DNA of 64,000 nucleotides, from NCBI GenBank assembly GCA_022419385.1, contig JAJUBI010000001.1:124001-188000 (forward strand). Direction: 5' to 3'. The stretch is from Paraconiothyrium sp. Pb-2020 (Eukaryota; Ascomycota; Dothideomycetes; Pleosporales; Didymosphaeriaceae). Under the pieces are notes generated by a model. It ran no database searches. It worked only from the letters and a program-made list of their open reading frames with translations, and was not told the DNA's origin. Position numbers and translations under genes: made by a program. Below, in pieces: positions 1-10,776 of the stretch. Position 1 is the first letter of the stretch. The number at the start of each line of letters is the position of its first letter.

Positions 1-892
1 TCCGACAGCTGCGCAAGCCTGTCAACGTTTCCAAGCGCTCTTTTACGAGGTTGAAGAGGTAATTTTCATCCGCTGTAAGGCACCTCGTGTTAGGAAAGCC
101 ATAGAGCACTATATATCTAAGCTGTGCATGTCGTGCTTGAGGTATGGATTGCAGGAACGTGGTAAAGCAAGTGTTGAACTCGAAGTCGAATGTTTTGGCG
201 CTATATAGGAGGTTAATGCTTTCGACGTAGCTGTATGGGAGGTTAGCTGCTTGCTACAACTCTGCTTTCCTGAGTGCTTGCTACAACTCTGCTTCCTTGA
301 GTGGTGGTGCTTACATTCTTCTACAAGTCAGGAGCAGGGGTAATGGCGCCGAAGCCTTGCCGTTGGTTCCCGCGCCAGCTCTACAGTCCAGGTGTTCAAA
401 TGTTTCTGTTTCATCGACGGTCTTGCTTCGGCAGGGAGAAACACCGATAAACCCCTCCAGAGACGGAGGCTGGATGTGCACGGGTGTCGAGGGCTCGAAC
501 ACGTGGATGTATATCTGCATGCGGATTTCGGGAGGCAGCGTTGCGAATAGGTGACTCTGGCTCTGATCCGAACAAAGCCTTTTATCACCGGTGGTCGGGT
601 CTATGCTAAGGGACTTCCTCCTCTTGAGCTCTCTTTCCAGACAATGAAACTTGATATTTCTCATATCTGGGCGGATAGCTACACCGTAAGCTCGCGTTGT
701 TGATCCGGTCTCGAAGTAGGTTGCAAGGGAATGGAGGTATCTTGAGATATCTGAAAGCCATGAGGTGAGGAAGGCGAGACGGCGCAGGGCGGTCACGCAG
801 TCGTGTCGAATGTGGGGACGCTTCCATAGGGAGTACAGCCATCTGTCGATGAAAGTGATTTTAGGGCGCTTGCGGGAACGAAAAACGGTCAT
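1..892 (-). CDS. DUF7730/F-box-like protein, 3' end off the window
   Basis: Two exons are visible on the minus strand: 315..892 and 1..230 (running off the left edge). The 84-bp intron 231..314 has a GTAAGC donor and an ACAG acceptor. Splicing reads through the motif TCRRIYVESINLLYSAKTF, typical of the fungal DUF7730/F-box-like family, in which LPPEIRMQIY opens the domain and a RxxYxEaxxLLYs motif follows. The start at 892 (MTVFRSRKRP) is the first ATG; the frame stays open upstream only through non-ATG codons. The family is large in fungi and of unknown biochemical role. The family assignment comes from motif memory, not a search. The C-terminus lies outside the window. Confidence 0.7.
249..302. 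repeat. Tandem 27-bp duplication inside an intron
   Basis: Two near-identical 27-bp copies (249..275 and 276..302) share the core GCTTGCTACAACTCTGCTT and lie within the intron of the DUF7730-type gene. The duplication lengthens the intron without touching the splice sites. Confidence 0.85.
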
Positions 893-1614
893 GGCTGGTG
901 GCTGGCGTGTAACAGTGGAAGTGTATTCTATGTAGAGATGTGAGGTGCGGTGGGGTTTGTGGCTGCCTGGTCGCAACTGCAGGGCTAGGCAGTACGTTCG
1001 CACAGCACTTGTTTACGATGGAAGTCCATGCTAGGCGTGCAATTGCAGAAGATACCAATTGCTTCCAGAGCTGTGCGTATGATACATATCAAAAAGTGTA
1101 GTATGCTAATTGTCTGCACTTTCACGACTGAGAGACACGTGGAAGGAGCTTGAGTACGAAAGAAGCTAGTGCGGATGACGTCATGCAGGTGTCAACCTCA
1201 ACATCTAGGCACTTGGACACCACCGCATCTCCACTACCAAGCAGCTCTTGGCTGCGTGACATCAAAAATTTCATACCCGCTGCCAGACATTGCGCATTAC
1301 TGTTCGGATGGAATCCGAGGTCGAATGCCGGCACACTGCATACGTAGCTCAGGGATCTCCATCCGACATTCAGCCGCCCCTCATAAATGAGCAGCAACAG
1401 GACTAACACCATGTATGCCAAGGCAACCGTTTGTGAAACGGCCCGTTCTTGTACAGAATCTTACCTTTTCCCCGCAAATCGTGCTCGTGACGAGGACCGG
1501 TGCGGCTCAAGCTTCGGGTCTTCGGTAGAAGACATTCCAGGATGTCGGATATTAAAAGAACGTTATGGGAACCTCAACAATTGAACGACAGGCCGGAGCC
1601 GACCGAAACACAAA
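893..1614. other. Intergenic region without a supported gene
   Basis: About 720 bp between the divergent DUF7730-type and GH3 genes. Short ORFs on both strands overlap each other and show no motif or signal peptide. It presumably holds both promoters, but no clear TATA or regulatory motif could be assigned. Confidence 0.6.
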
Positions 1615-3953
1615 ATGAGGTCGATAATCAGCATTGCACCGATTGCGGCGCTTGCATCTCTGTGTACAGCCCAGAATAGCAGCTCCATCCCATCTGAGGT
1701 TCCGCTGTACGGCGAAAGCCCTGCAGTATACCCAAGCCGTAGGTGGAACAAGACACCGAAGCTGAAAAAGAATCCTAACATATTGCAGCGATCGGTAACG
1801 GGACAAGCAATGAAGCATGGGCAAACTCATACTCTCGAGCGCGAGCGCTTGTCGCTCAGATGACACTAGAAGAGAAGGCGAACATCACTCGCGGCTACAC
1901 GGGGCAATGTGTTGGGAACTCAGGCGCCATCCCGAGGCTCGGCATCCCGCCGCTTTGCTTCGCAGATGCCCCAGATGGAATTCGCGGGCAAGAGTTTGTC
2001 AGTGCATTTCCTGCAGGCATTCACGTGGCTGCGACCTTCGACCGCGACCTCATGTACCGCTACGGGCATGCGCTAGGCGCCGAATATCGTGGGAAGGGCA
2101 TCAACGTGGCACTCGGCCCGGTCGCAGGACCCTTAGGCCGCCTAGCAAGAGGTGGACGCAACTGGGAAGGCCTGAGCGCCGACCCGTATCTTGCAGGTGC
2201 AGGTATGGGCGCCATCACTCGCGGTATACAAGATAACGGCGTGATTGCTACGCCAAAGCACTGGCTCTTGAACGAGCAAGAGTTCCGCAGAAGAGAGAGC
2301 GATCTGGGCGACGCTGTGTCGAGCAATGTGGATGATCGTACGATACATGAGCTGTATGCGTTTCCCTTCGCGAACGCCTTCCGCGAGGGTGCAGCTTCGG
2401 CCATGTGCTCTTATCAGCGAGCCAACAACTCGTATGGCTGCCAGAACTCGAAGCTGCTTAACGGCCTTCTGAAGACCGAATTCGGTTTTGAGGGCTTTGT
2501 TGTGAGCGACTGGGGCGCGCACCACTCTGGGGTAGCGTCGGCAAATGCTGGACTGGACATGGTCATGCCAGATGGCGGGTACTGGGGCAAGAACCTCACG
2601 GAGGCCGTCAAAAATGGCAGCGTCAGCACCGAACGCGTCGATGACATGGCGACCCGCATACTAGCCAGTTGGTACCAACTCAAACAAGATGAGGACTACC
2701 CTGCGGTGGGCGTGTACTCCAACACCGTGAAGCACCAACCCATCGAAGTACAAGACGACCACCCAGAGCTGATCCGCGAGATTGGCTCAGCCGGCACCGT
2801 CCTCGTAAAGAACGTCAACAACACGCTGCCCTTGAAGAACCCCAAGTTCCTGAGTGTCTATGGCTACGACGCCACTGTGAAGTCTACTCCATGGGAAAAC
2901 CCTTCCCGCTTCGGCGGTGGCTACGAAGTAAACTTCGGCTGGAACACCCTCAACGGCACGATGATCACGGGCGGCGGCTCAGGAAGCAACACACCTTCCT
3001 ACGTAATCAGCCCCTTCCACGCCATCTCCAACCGCATCGCGAAGGGCCGCGGCACCATACGCTGGGACTTCGAATCCGAAAACCCGTACCCGCCCTACGT
3101 CAACGCCGAGGCAGCCATCGTCTTCGTGAACGCGTACGCATCCGAGAGCTTCGATCGCACAACCCTAACCGACGAGTTCAGCGACAACCTCATTCAGAAC
3201 GTAGCAGCGAATAACACGAATACCATCGTCGTCATACACTCCGCAGGCATCCGCACGGTCGACGCCTGGATCTCGCACCCGAACATCACAGCCGTCCTCT
3301 TCGCCGGTCTCCCCGGGCAAGAAAGCGGAAACTCCCTCGTCGACATCCTCTACGGCGACGTCGCGCCGAGCGGCAAGTTGCCGTACACCGTAGCCAAGAA
3401 GGAAGAAGATTACGGCGCGCTGCTCAACTCGTCTGTCTCCTTTGACTACTTCCCGCAGGACGACTTCGAGGAGGGACTGTACATTGACTACCGCGCTTTC
3501 GACAAGAACGATATCGAGCCCAGATTTGAGTTCGGGTTTGGATTGACGTATACCACGTTTGCGTACGGGGCTTTGGAAATCGGTGGGGTTGTGAAAGGGA
3601 CGGGGGTATCCTGATGAGAGGGTGGCGGTTGTGCAGGGGGGCATCCGCAGCTGTGGGAGGAGGTGCTCACTGTTGCGGCGAACATTACGAACACGGGTGA
3701 CGTTGCTGCGGCGGAGGTTGCGCAGCTGTTTGTTGGCATCCCTGATGCGCCTGTGAGACAGCTCCGCGGGTTCCAGAAGGTGCATGTGGAGCCGGGGAAA
3801 ACGGAGGCAGTGGAGTTTCAGTTGACGAGAAGGGACTTGAGTGTTTGGGACGTTGTGGGTCAACAGTGGAAACTGCAGAGGGGAGAATATGGGGTTTGGG
3901 TAGGCGCGAGTAGCCGCGATTTGAGGCTGAATGGAACGTTCACAATTAGCTGA
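1615..3953 (+). CDS. Secreted GH3 beta-glucosidase with two compensating frame breaks
   Basis: Exon 1615..1738 encodes a signal peptide (MRSIISIAPIAALASLCTA). A 50-bp intron (1739..1788) follows, then one long exon. The GH3 barrel shows EEKANITRGYTG, PLCFADAPDGIRG, the ATPKHWLLNEQ segment and VVSDWGAHHSG, whose Asp (codon 2508-2510) is the expected nucleophile. The second GH3 domain and a C-terminal fibronectin-III-like domain (from AANITNTGDV) follow. The main frame hits TGA at 3612, but a +1-shifted segment reads YPDERVAVVQGGHPQLW, a conserved linker of this family, before the original frame resumes at 3642. One G too many near 3602-3606 and one too few at 3636-3641 would explain this. An alternative is an in-frame 45-bp intron, 3606..3650. 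The enzyme should release glucose from beta-glucosides outside the cell. Confidence 0.88.
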
Positions 3954-4376
3954 ACGGAAGCCTAGATGGTAGAGACAAAAAAAAGGCACTGAAGCGAGAG
4001 TGATCGAAAAATTGTTCTACAAGCCATCGTCTCTTATTGATCGTCTCGATCTGTCTAACATGCGCAAAAAGCATCCCAGGCCTCGAGCATTCCTTCTAAC
4101 CAATGCTCAGCCATGACCCGCGCAAGAGAAACCTAGTATTCCCAACACCGAAAAGAAGGTGACTGTATGCACTGACCCCAGCCCAAACCCATCGAATACA
4201 AAGGCAAGTGCTCGTAGTGTGAACGATCGTGACTCATCATCGTAACTCGTCAATACATGTCCCATGTTGCTGCTCTCACAAACGGACTCCAACCGACTGC
4301 ACCGCCGTACGGAACCAATCGATCCATAATGGGACCCTGTGGCCTTGAACCACACCCTGTACTAAGTCCTTGACGT

Positions 4377-5463
4377 TTATTCAATCGAGATCAATGCTGC
4401 ACCGATCCGCAGACCGGGAGCACCCAGGAGAAAAATCGTCTGGCGTCCGGTGCCGTGTTTTTCACTTTCGGTCCGGTTGGTTGGGTGCGCCGGGTCGGCA
4501 TCGATAAAGTCGACGTCTTGAACGGTATGTTCAAGCTGCAAGCGTGTGTTGAGGTCGCTGAAGGGGATGTGAAGATTGAGGTCAAGCTGAGGCTGCGGCT
4601 CCAATTTTACTGACAACACAATGATACGCCGCGCGACGGATACAATGGATGCTTGGCGGGCGGTGACAGCCATGGCTCTAGTCGCCGTGGCTATGGCGAT
4701 AGCTGCGGCTTTGGTTTCGGTGGCTGTGATGTGGTTTTGGAGTTGCGTATTGCGTCGTTGGCAGGGGCAATTGATGAAGCCAACCAATGATGAGCTTGAA
4801 CGCATGAGCGGACAAGGAGCAATGTCGATGATGCAAGACCAGCAAGGGTGATCTCCTTGACATCTTCCTTATTCTCGGCGGGAGCCTTGCCGGCATGATC
4901 ATTGTCGCCGGTGGTGAGAGTCTTCTGGGCAGCTCTGGGAAGAGCGGCGTCAATGTGTCGAACAACCCAGCGGGGCAAGGCGCGCGACAAGAGTGTACTA
5001 GCACCAGGCATCAGAGGAAAGCAAACCGCTAGGGGTCTCAGGTGAGAGGTTGCAGGTAGGCCAGGCACGAAGCCCTCAGATTCCACACGGCCTGCAACAT
5101 GAGCTGAGAATGCCCTTGGTCTGAACTGTCAGCTGAGCCCACCACGCAGCCAGCTATGATTGACCCGAGCCGAAGCCGCCACATGACCTGGTACGTGGTG
5201 TTTGGTGAGGCTAGCGGCGGACCGCTCTGGCGGAGTGTCATTGAGTTGAGGTCGAGGGTGAGTGAGGTGAAGTGAAAGGGTGAGAGAGAATTTGGTGTGT
5301 TGGCCATGAGCAATGCGCCATATGGCAAGACGTCAACCCGTAGGTTTTTCACTGCGAGATGTGTATCGCATAGTGCGACATTGGAAAGGTTGAGACGCCT
5401 CGCCGTGTGATTGGCGGGGCGAGACTGCACCGGCCGCGAGGCGGGAGTCAAAGGCGTGCTCAA
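4377..5463 (-). other. Possible multi-exon hypothetical gene, weakly supported
   Basis: Overlapping open frames on the minus strand (4377..4805, 4691..5086, 5038..5463) could be exons of one gene. The first frame contains an alternating-hydrophobic stretch (NLRVDVLPYGALLMANTPNS). A GT...CTGAC...TTGCAG arrangement near 5090-5140 could link it to the frame holding LLSRALPRWVVRHIDAALPR. No family is recognised, the first frame lacks an upstream ATG, and the last part contains low-complexity Ala/Thr. It may equally be non-coding. Confidence 0.25.
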
Positions 5464-6737
5464 CCGCTATGTGCCTGCCGCGAGTCAGTGAAATGGTTGC
5501 GAGTCTTGCGGTGGCTTGCGCATACCATAGCTATATTTGCGGCTGTCAGCTGGCCATAGAAGGTCGGCATACTGATTAGAGCCGTAAAAGAGGAGAAGTT
5601 AAGTGGGTATATTGTAGTAAAGTGTAAAGGTGATCGCCGAACGTTGTGGGACAGCTATAAACAAGAGGGTGGCGCTAGCGGAGCAAACGGTAAGCGATCA
5701 CGTGACACTTGCTGCCTGTCGGCGCCTTCTGTCGCTGCAACGAGGTGAAGGTGAGAGACTAAGCTGAGTGACTGAGGAGGGTATTCTCAAAGGAGATGCT
5801 TCTGTTCGCTGTCCGGCCATGGCGAATTGCGTCCGCCACTGAAGAAAAGTGTGCAACCGTTCTCGGCAACACCGCGTAGTCACGATTAACAGTACCCACA
5901 ATGTCGCAAGTCACGCAGTAGCGAAGACGAATCACAGATACCTCAAAGCGCACTTACTACGCAGCTCCCAATGAGCTAATAATAGAAATACATACTCTTT
6001 AACACGCGACCGATCTGTTCCTGAGCGGGAAGCCCTCAAGGGGAGATCCGGGGGATCTCCATAGGCATTCCGGAAACATGCCTGACAAGACCAGACTAAT
6101 GTACTTACCACGCACACTTCAGCATTGCAGAAGGGAAGAACGCAGGTTTGGATTTGGTGGGCGAAGGAATGAGCGCCCACGTGCATATTTGCAGATCGCG
6201 TGAGCAGCCTCTGATTGGCCAGCTTACCCACATTAGATCGTGTGTGCAGCCTTTGGTTGGTCGACTAACAATCCTATTTCTAATGACAGATCTCCTTTGG
6301 GCCTGACGTGTCCCATAATGGGACTAGTATGCTTTCATTCCCACGGTGCCCATGCCACTGAACCCACCCCATGTTCCACCCACGCGCGCGGTACGGTTTC
6401 ACGAATGTATGTGGGATCGACATGTTGATCGATGTACACTATTCGACCTGCTCCTACCCAGCCCCTGTGTGCTCAGGTCAACTCCCAGAGGTCCATGCTA
6501 TACAATCATGCGATAAAATCCTTGGTGGCAAGGACGGAGTCGCCATGCCGCCTTATCCTTCCAAGGCTAATTTAAACCTATAAAATTGCGACCTAATCAG
6601 GAACTAGTTTTTTCCCAATTTATCGGAGAATTTATCAGAGTCTGACGGTTCAGAATAAAATGCATAGGGGGCCCGTTGTTTGCAGATTAAGTGTCACCTC
6701 TCTAGGATAAAGATTATCACACTTCGAAACACCTGCG
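5464..6737. other. Intergenic region, nothing recognised
   Basis: About 1.27 kb with only short overlapping frames on both strands. A TATAAA-like stretch and AT-rich sequence near 6575-6660 may be promoter DNA of the downstream GH16 gene. Confidence 0.5.
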
Positions 6738-7943
6738 ATGAAGGTTTTGGACTACGCGCTCAGCGCCTTGGCAGCGGCCACCGATGTAGCACAACATCCA
6801 CGTCACCATGCAGCTGTCAGTTACCCTACGCGCGGACTCGACTCTGCGCCAGTACCACATGGGCCTCACGCGCCGATACAAACACCTTCCCCAACTACTC
6901 TTGCTTCCCTGCCGCCAGTAGAGAGGCACCATGAGATACAGATAATAAGAAAACCACGCGATGTGGTCTCAAACGACCAGACCCCCGACGCGTCAAAGGT
7001 ATTTCGCCCTACACGATTCCAGCGCATATCCAGGAACTCCCCGTCGCTAACAATAACCAGCCCATGCTAGGCCTTTACTCCGAAGACCAAGTAACAACCG
7101 AAACCACAACCTTCGAAAACGGAATAGATTCCAGCAAATGGATCGTCGACACCAGAGGCTATGGCGGCTCCAACGACAACCCCTACTTGCGACAAATGGA
7201 CCCCAAAAACGTTGAAGTAGCAGACGGCCAACTAAAACTCAAAGTCCCCGGCGGCCAAACGTACGACCCTAAAAGCACGACGGGTCTGAGTTCCGCCCAG
7301 ATAATGAGCACCAAGAAGATCTCCGTGGGCTCGCTAGAAATGACGGTCAAGATGAGCACAGAGGCTGGCACGTGTCAGTGCGGTTTTCTTTACGGCAGCG
7401 ACAACAACGAAGTCGACCTGGAGTATTTGACGCGCACCAACGTCAGCTGGGCAGTGGTCCAGGGAATGAGCAAATCTATACCCATTCAGCAGGTCGATTT
7501 AAACGTCACTACAGATCAGACGGATGACTTCCACACGTACAAACTGGTCCGGACGGAGTCGAAAGCGTATTTCTTGATAGACGGCCAGGTCGTGAATACG
7601 TTTGATAAGAACATCCCCACGGAGCCGGTGCAGGTGATGCTTGCGCATTGGTAAGTCTTCGCTCATTTACGTACATACACAGTAGTAACTGATCGTTTCT
7701 AGGACTGATGCCAATCCCGGCTGGACTGGAGGCCCGCCCGCAAAAGACGCAGTAATGACCGTTAAAAAGGTTGTGATGGAGTACGTCGGCGCGACCGAAA
7801 CGTTCACCACATCGACTAGTGTGCCGAGTGCTACTGGCTCTTCGCCTTCTGAGTCCGCAAAGGGCGCTGCCTCCCGGGGATATGGGTCAAAAGCAGGCCC
7901 ATTACTCGCAGTAGTGGCTTTGTGTTTCTACTTCGCTTTATAA
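6738..7943 (+). CDS. GH16-type cell-wall glycosidase with GPI-anchor signal; 5' end uncertain
   Basis: The secure part is 7064..7650 plus 7703..7943, joined across a 52-bp intron (GTAAGT...TTTCTAG). It encodes a concanavalin-A-like GH16 domain: FENGIDSSKWIVDTRGYGG, then GFLYGSDNNEVDLEYLT. The last contains the EVDLE catalytic signature (ExDxE), followed by VQVMLAHWTDANPGWTGGPP. A Ser/Thr-rich stretch and a hydrophobic tail (LLAVVALCFYFAL) suggest a GPI anchor, so a signal peptide must lie upstream. A tentative first exon 6738..6998 (MKVLDYALSALAAAT) would join at 7034 over a 35-bp intron, which is unusually short. Another frame across 6790-6931 carries a cysteine-bearing segment (SPCSCQLPYARTRLCAS), so the 5' end may be frame-disrupted. 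The likely role is beta-glucan or chitin-glucan remodelling in the wall. Confidence 0.75.
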
Positions 7944-8342
7944 ATAATAACGCATGCCGCACCGCCGCCTTCACCGGAAATAGCGAGTGGGTGCCGCCCG
8001 GGGAACGAGGAACATATACCCCCTACCTTTAATCTCCCGTTCTTGTACATACTACATTACCCGTCGTTCTATTTAGAATTCTAATGCATAATGCATAATG
8101 TAAAATATCGGTCGATGAAATAACGATATCTGCTACAAAGTCATCCCAGAACGCGAGAGTCAGGAGTTCTGAACAGGAAAGCTGAGCCTGTCCATATACG
8201 TTAGGCAATTAAATAAGTACGACAAGTCGACCTAAGACACTCTACTTGAGTATTTGGGGTTAAAAGTAAATAACACCTTCCTCTGCGTAGCGCTAGTGTG
8301 CCAAACCTCGTCCTCGGCATGCTCCAACATCTCTTCCAGTCC
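7944..8342. other. Intergenic region
   Basis: About 400 bp following the GH16 stop and facing the convergent small CxxC gene. AT-rich runs (ATGCATAATGCATAATG near 8083) could serve in 3'-end formation. No gene is seen. Confidence 0.5.
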
Positions 8343-8621
8343 TCACAAACTGCCCAAATTAAGATCAGCAAAGCCTCCCTAGCTACCCAACACATGAACC
8401 GCCCATAACACCTGGGAAATATGGAACGGAACTCACCAAGTCTGACAAACCGGCCTCCCAGTCTGCGCATGCTTCTGAAGATACATGTACGCCGCCCACC
8501 CACACGAGGAGCAGTATATGGCCACTGCATTTCCGGCGTTGGTGCAGTCTGTGCAGTATGTTGGCTGGGAGTTGCCCGCCGCACGGGTGCGCTGGCGGCG
8601 GCCGCAGCAAGAGTAGTGCAT
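8343..8621 (-). CDS. Small CxxC-repeat protein (63 aa), unknown function
   Basis: An ATG at 8621 opens an exon ending at 8437. An 87-bp intron (8350..8436) follows, with GTGAGT donor, TGCTGAT branch site and GGGCAG acceptor, and a short final exon 8343..8349 gives Cys-Leu-stop. The protein has a Cys-Cys pair near the start and three C-x2-C knuckles (YCTDC, YCSSC, VCQTC), the last completed only by splicing. This spacing suggests a small zinc-binding fold. There is no signal peptide. No family is recognised. The opposite strand is also open here, so coding status rests on the cysteine pattern and the good intron signals. Confidence 0.45.
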
Positions 8622-9606
8622 TGTTGGTTGGCTGGGAAGTGGATGGAAGGTGGTTCAAGGCTGAGCGGCTTGTAAGTAGTTGGAACTGGTGGGGCTGTAT
8701 ATACACGATATAGACGACGGTACACAGGGCGAAGGATAAGTTTGTTGGCACGGCGGGGTCATTTGATCAGTCTTGGATTCTTCGAGGAAGATTTCATTGG
8801 GCAAAGACTTCTTGAGTTCCGGAGTAAGCATATGACATGACCTTGCTGCGTGGCGCACATTTGTTGGTGGGGTGAATAGAGATCCCTCACATGGGGATTA
8901 CCCCGCATACCGTTACGTGAGTGCACAGTGCATATGCCAGGGCTCACTTACTTTAGACAATCAATAACGTTAGTCCTTAAGTTAACGAAGTAGCAGGGTC
9001 CGCAGATAGTAGCCTTGACGAAGCTTCGGTGGGTTGGAGTGGACTTATAGTGGCATATACCATGTAGCCTCATAGCATAACAGAAAGAGATTCTCTAACA
9101 ATATACATCCCAGCCCGCCCAAGGCTTCATAAGCTCACTTTATCTTTTTCTAATACGCTCCCGATTTTGCTAAGTAATCTCTCCTTCACATGACGTAACT
9201 TAGATCTCGTCTTGTCCAATCACGTTCCTAGTCCGTCGATACACCTAGAGTGGGCGGTATATTAGTCTGGGTCTGTAAGGGCGCACCGGCAGTTAGAGGT
9301 AGCAACGGAGATGGGATGCTAAAGATGTGGATGGTAGGAATATAAAGACAGAATAGCGGATGAGAAACGCTAAGGTGTAAGGGAGAGAAGGCATTACGTA
9401 GGAAAGCAGGCTCCTCAAGCCCTAAGCCTCGTGGTTCTGAATGCTAGTTAAGTGAAAGAAAGTGTAAAAGGAACGAGCGACAGCTAAGTCCTATGAAAGA
9501 GCACTAAGAGCAACCAAAGAGAATAGAGAGAGATAAATAATTAGATGAAGGGGTTTCGTAGCCATTACATCCTATCATTTCCTAGTCAGCAGCCCTGACA
9601 AGGTCT
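8622..9606. other. Intergenic region, nothing recognised
   Basis: Nearly 1 kb without a convincing frame on either strand. Purine-rich sequence (GGGAGAGAAGG, GAGAGAGATAAATAA) occurs around 9380-9545. No repeat or RNA gene was identified. Confidence 0.5.
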
Positions 9607-10776
9607 TTACGAAACATACCAAGGCCGCAGTGTCTTTCGTCCAAGAGTTCTAGCGGGCTCTAGACCCTTATATATATAACTGAAAATAATCATCGACATT
9701 GCTTTAGCAGCTCCATGTGCCATTGGTGAAGAAAGTTCGTCGGGAAACTGGAAAAAAGGATCAATTACAAGTTTCTCCGTAATTATTCCCTGGTCAGAAC
9801 ACAATAGACCCGAGATTGGAAATAATGGGAATGGTATCGGGAGTCGGAGAGGTAATGAGTATATTCCCCTTGGTTTGAGAACACCAACGTTTCGCAGTTG
9901 CTGTTTGTCATGTAAATTAGGTGTACACAACCATACATAGGGTAATCCGCCGTCTCCAAGTTCACCATCAATAAAGAATGGTCGCATCTGCTCCGGAAAT
10001 TTAACTGCTTCAGCAATGACGAGTCGTTTTGACGAGGGTGTCAATATATGCAGGACAGCTTCAGGGCCGATTCGTGGACGAACTTTTGTAACAAGGCATT
10101 CGCAGAGCTCGTCAAGATCGTGCTTGTAACCAAGATACTCAGGACCTAGCGGATTCGCTCGCTCAAGGTCACGAAATGTAGGCTGCCAATCCGTCTGCCT
10201 GTTAAAGACAGCGAAGAAATGCGGGACATCGTCCTCAGAGTGGTCTTCGATCATCATGCGGACGTAGGAGTGTACATGCTGTGCAAACTTGTCTCCTTGC
10301 ATATGGATGGCGTTCATACACTGCTCTATTCCGGCTAGGTGGGTAGCCATCTGCTCCGCTTGGTCTGCCAGTCGCCGGATCTGCCGGTTTGCCGCTGCGC
10401 TAACAAATATACCCGATATTTGCCCCGCTATGCCCACGTTGCTGAAGTTTTGCAAGGAATATTGGATTGATCCCAGTTCATTCGCGATATTGTCGAAGCG
10501 AGTAGTCTGACCCTCAATAAGGCGATTCGTGCTCCATTCGAGAACATTCTTGATGAAGTCTGGCGATGGCAAGTCGTCAAGATGATGGGAGATTTGTTCG
10601 AGTGCTTTGGCTGCCCCGTTCTCACCACATTTCTCAAGAATTGTGATGATCAGTGGCACACGATCCAGCCACTCCCAGAGTTGTCCATTCATGTAGTCCA
10701 TCCAGTCCCCGTCTGTCCTTTTGGTCCTGCTCTTTGAGCCTCGTCCTCCTGTAGTCTTTGGCTTTCTTTTTCCCAT
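9607..10776 (-). CDS. Orphan 389-aa protein with basic N-terminus
   Basis: One uninterrupted frame starts at an ATG at 10776. The N-terminus is strongly basic (MGKRKPKTTGGRGSKSRTKR), resembling a nuclear or nucleolar signal. A largely helical middle (residues about 40-170) follows, then a C-terminal half with a Pro/Leu-rich stretch (SLPLRLPIPFPLFPISGLL). No catalytic motif, membrane helix or known domain could be recognised. It stands alone between long intergenic regions. The helical N-terminal half resembles in style the helical domains of fungal NLR/STAND proteins, but no NACHT or repeat region follows, so this is only a loose comparison. Confidence 0.6.
   Translation of the reverse strand: MGKRKPKTTGGRGSKSRTKRTDGDWMDYMNGQLWEWLDRVPLIITILEKCGENGAAKALEQISHHLDDLPSPDFIKNVLEWSTNRLIEGQTTRFDNIANELGSIQYSLQNFSNVGIAGQISGIFVSAAANRQIRRLADQAEQMATHLAGIEQCMNAIHMQGDKFAQHVHSYVRMMIEDHSEDDVPHFFAVFNRQTDWQPTFRDLERANPLGPEYLGYKHDLDELCECLVTKVRPRIGPEAVLHILTPSSKRLVIAEAVKFPEQMRPFFIDGELGDGGLPYVWLCTPNLHDKQQLRNVGVLKPRGIYSLPLRLPIPFPLFPISGLLCSDQGIITEKLVIDPFFQFPDELSSPMAHGAAKAMSMIIFSYIYKGLEPARTLGRKTLRPWYVS

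Noticed and set aside
3606..3636. 31-bp intron in the GH3 gene
   Set aside because: Length not a multiple of three for the flanking frame and too short; it would break the downstream frame.
3165..3989. 274-codon minus frame overlapping the GH3 gene
   Set aside because: Shadow of a strongly conserved + strand coding region; composition (Arg/Val-rich) and lack of motifs argue against a gene.
8421..8675. + strand frame opposite the CxxC gene
   Set aside because: Composition dominated by Ala/Val/Gly shadow codons; the minus strand has patterned cysteines and good splice signals.
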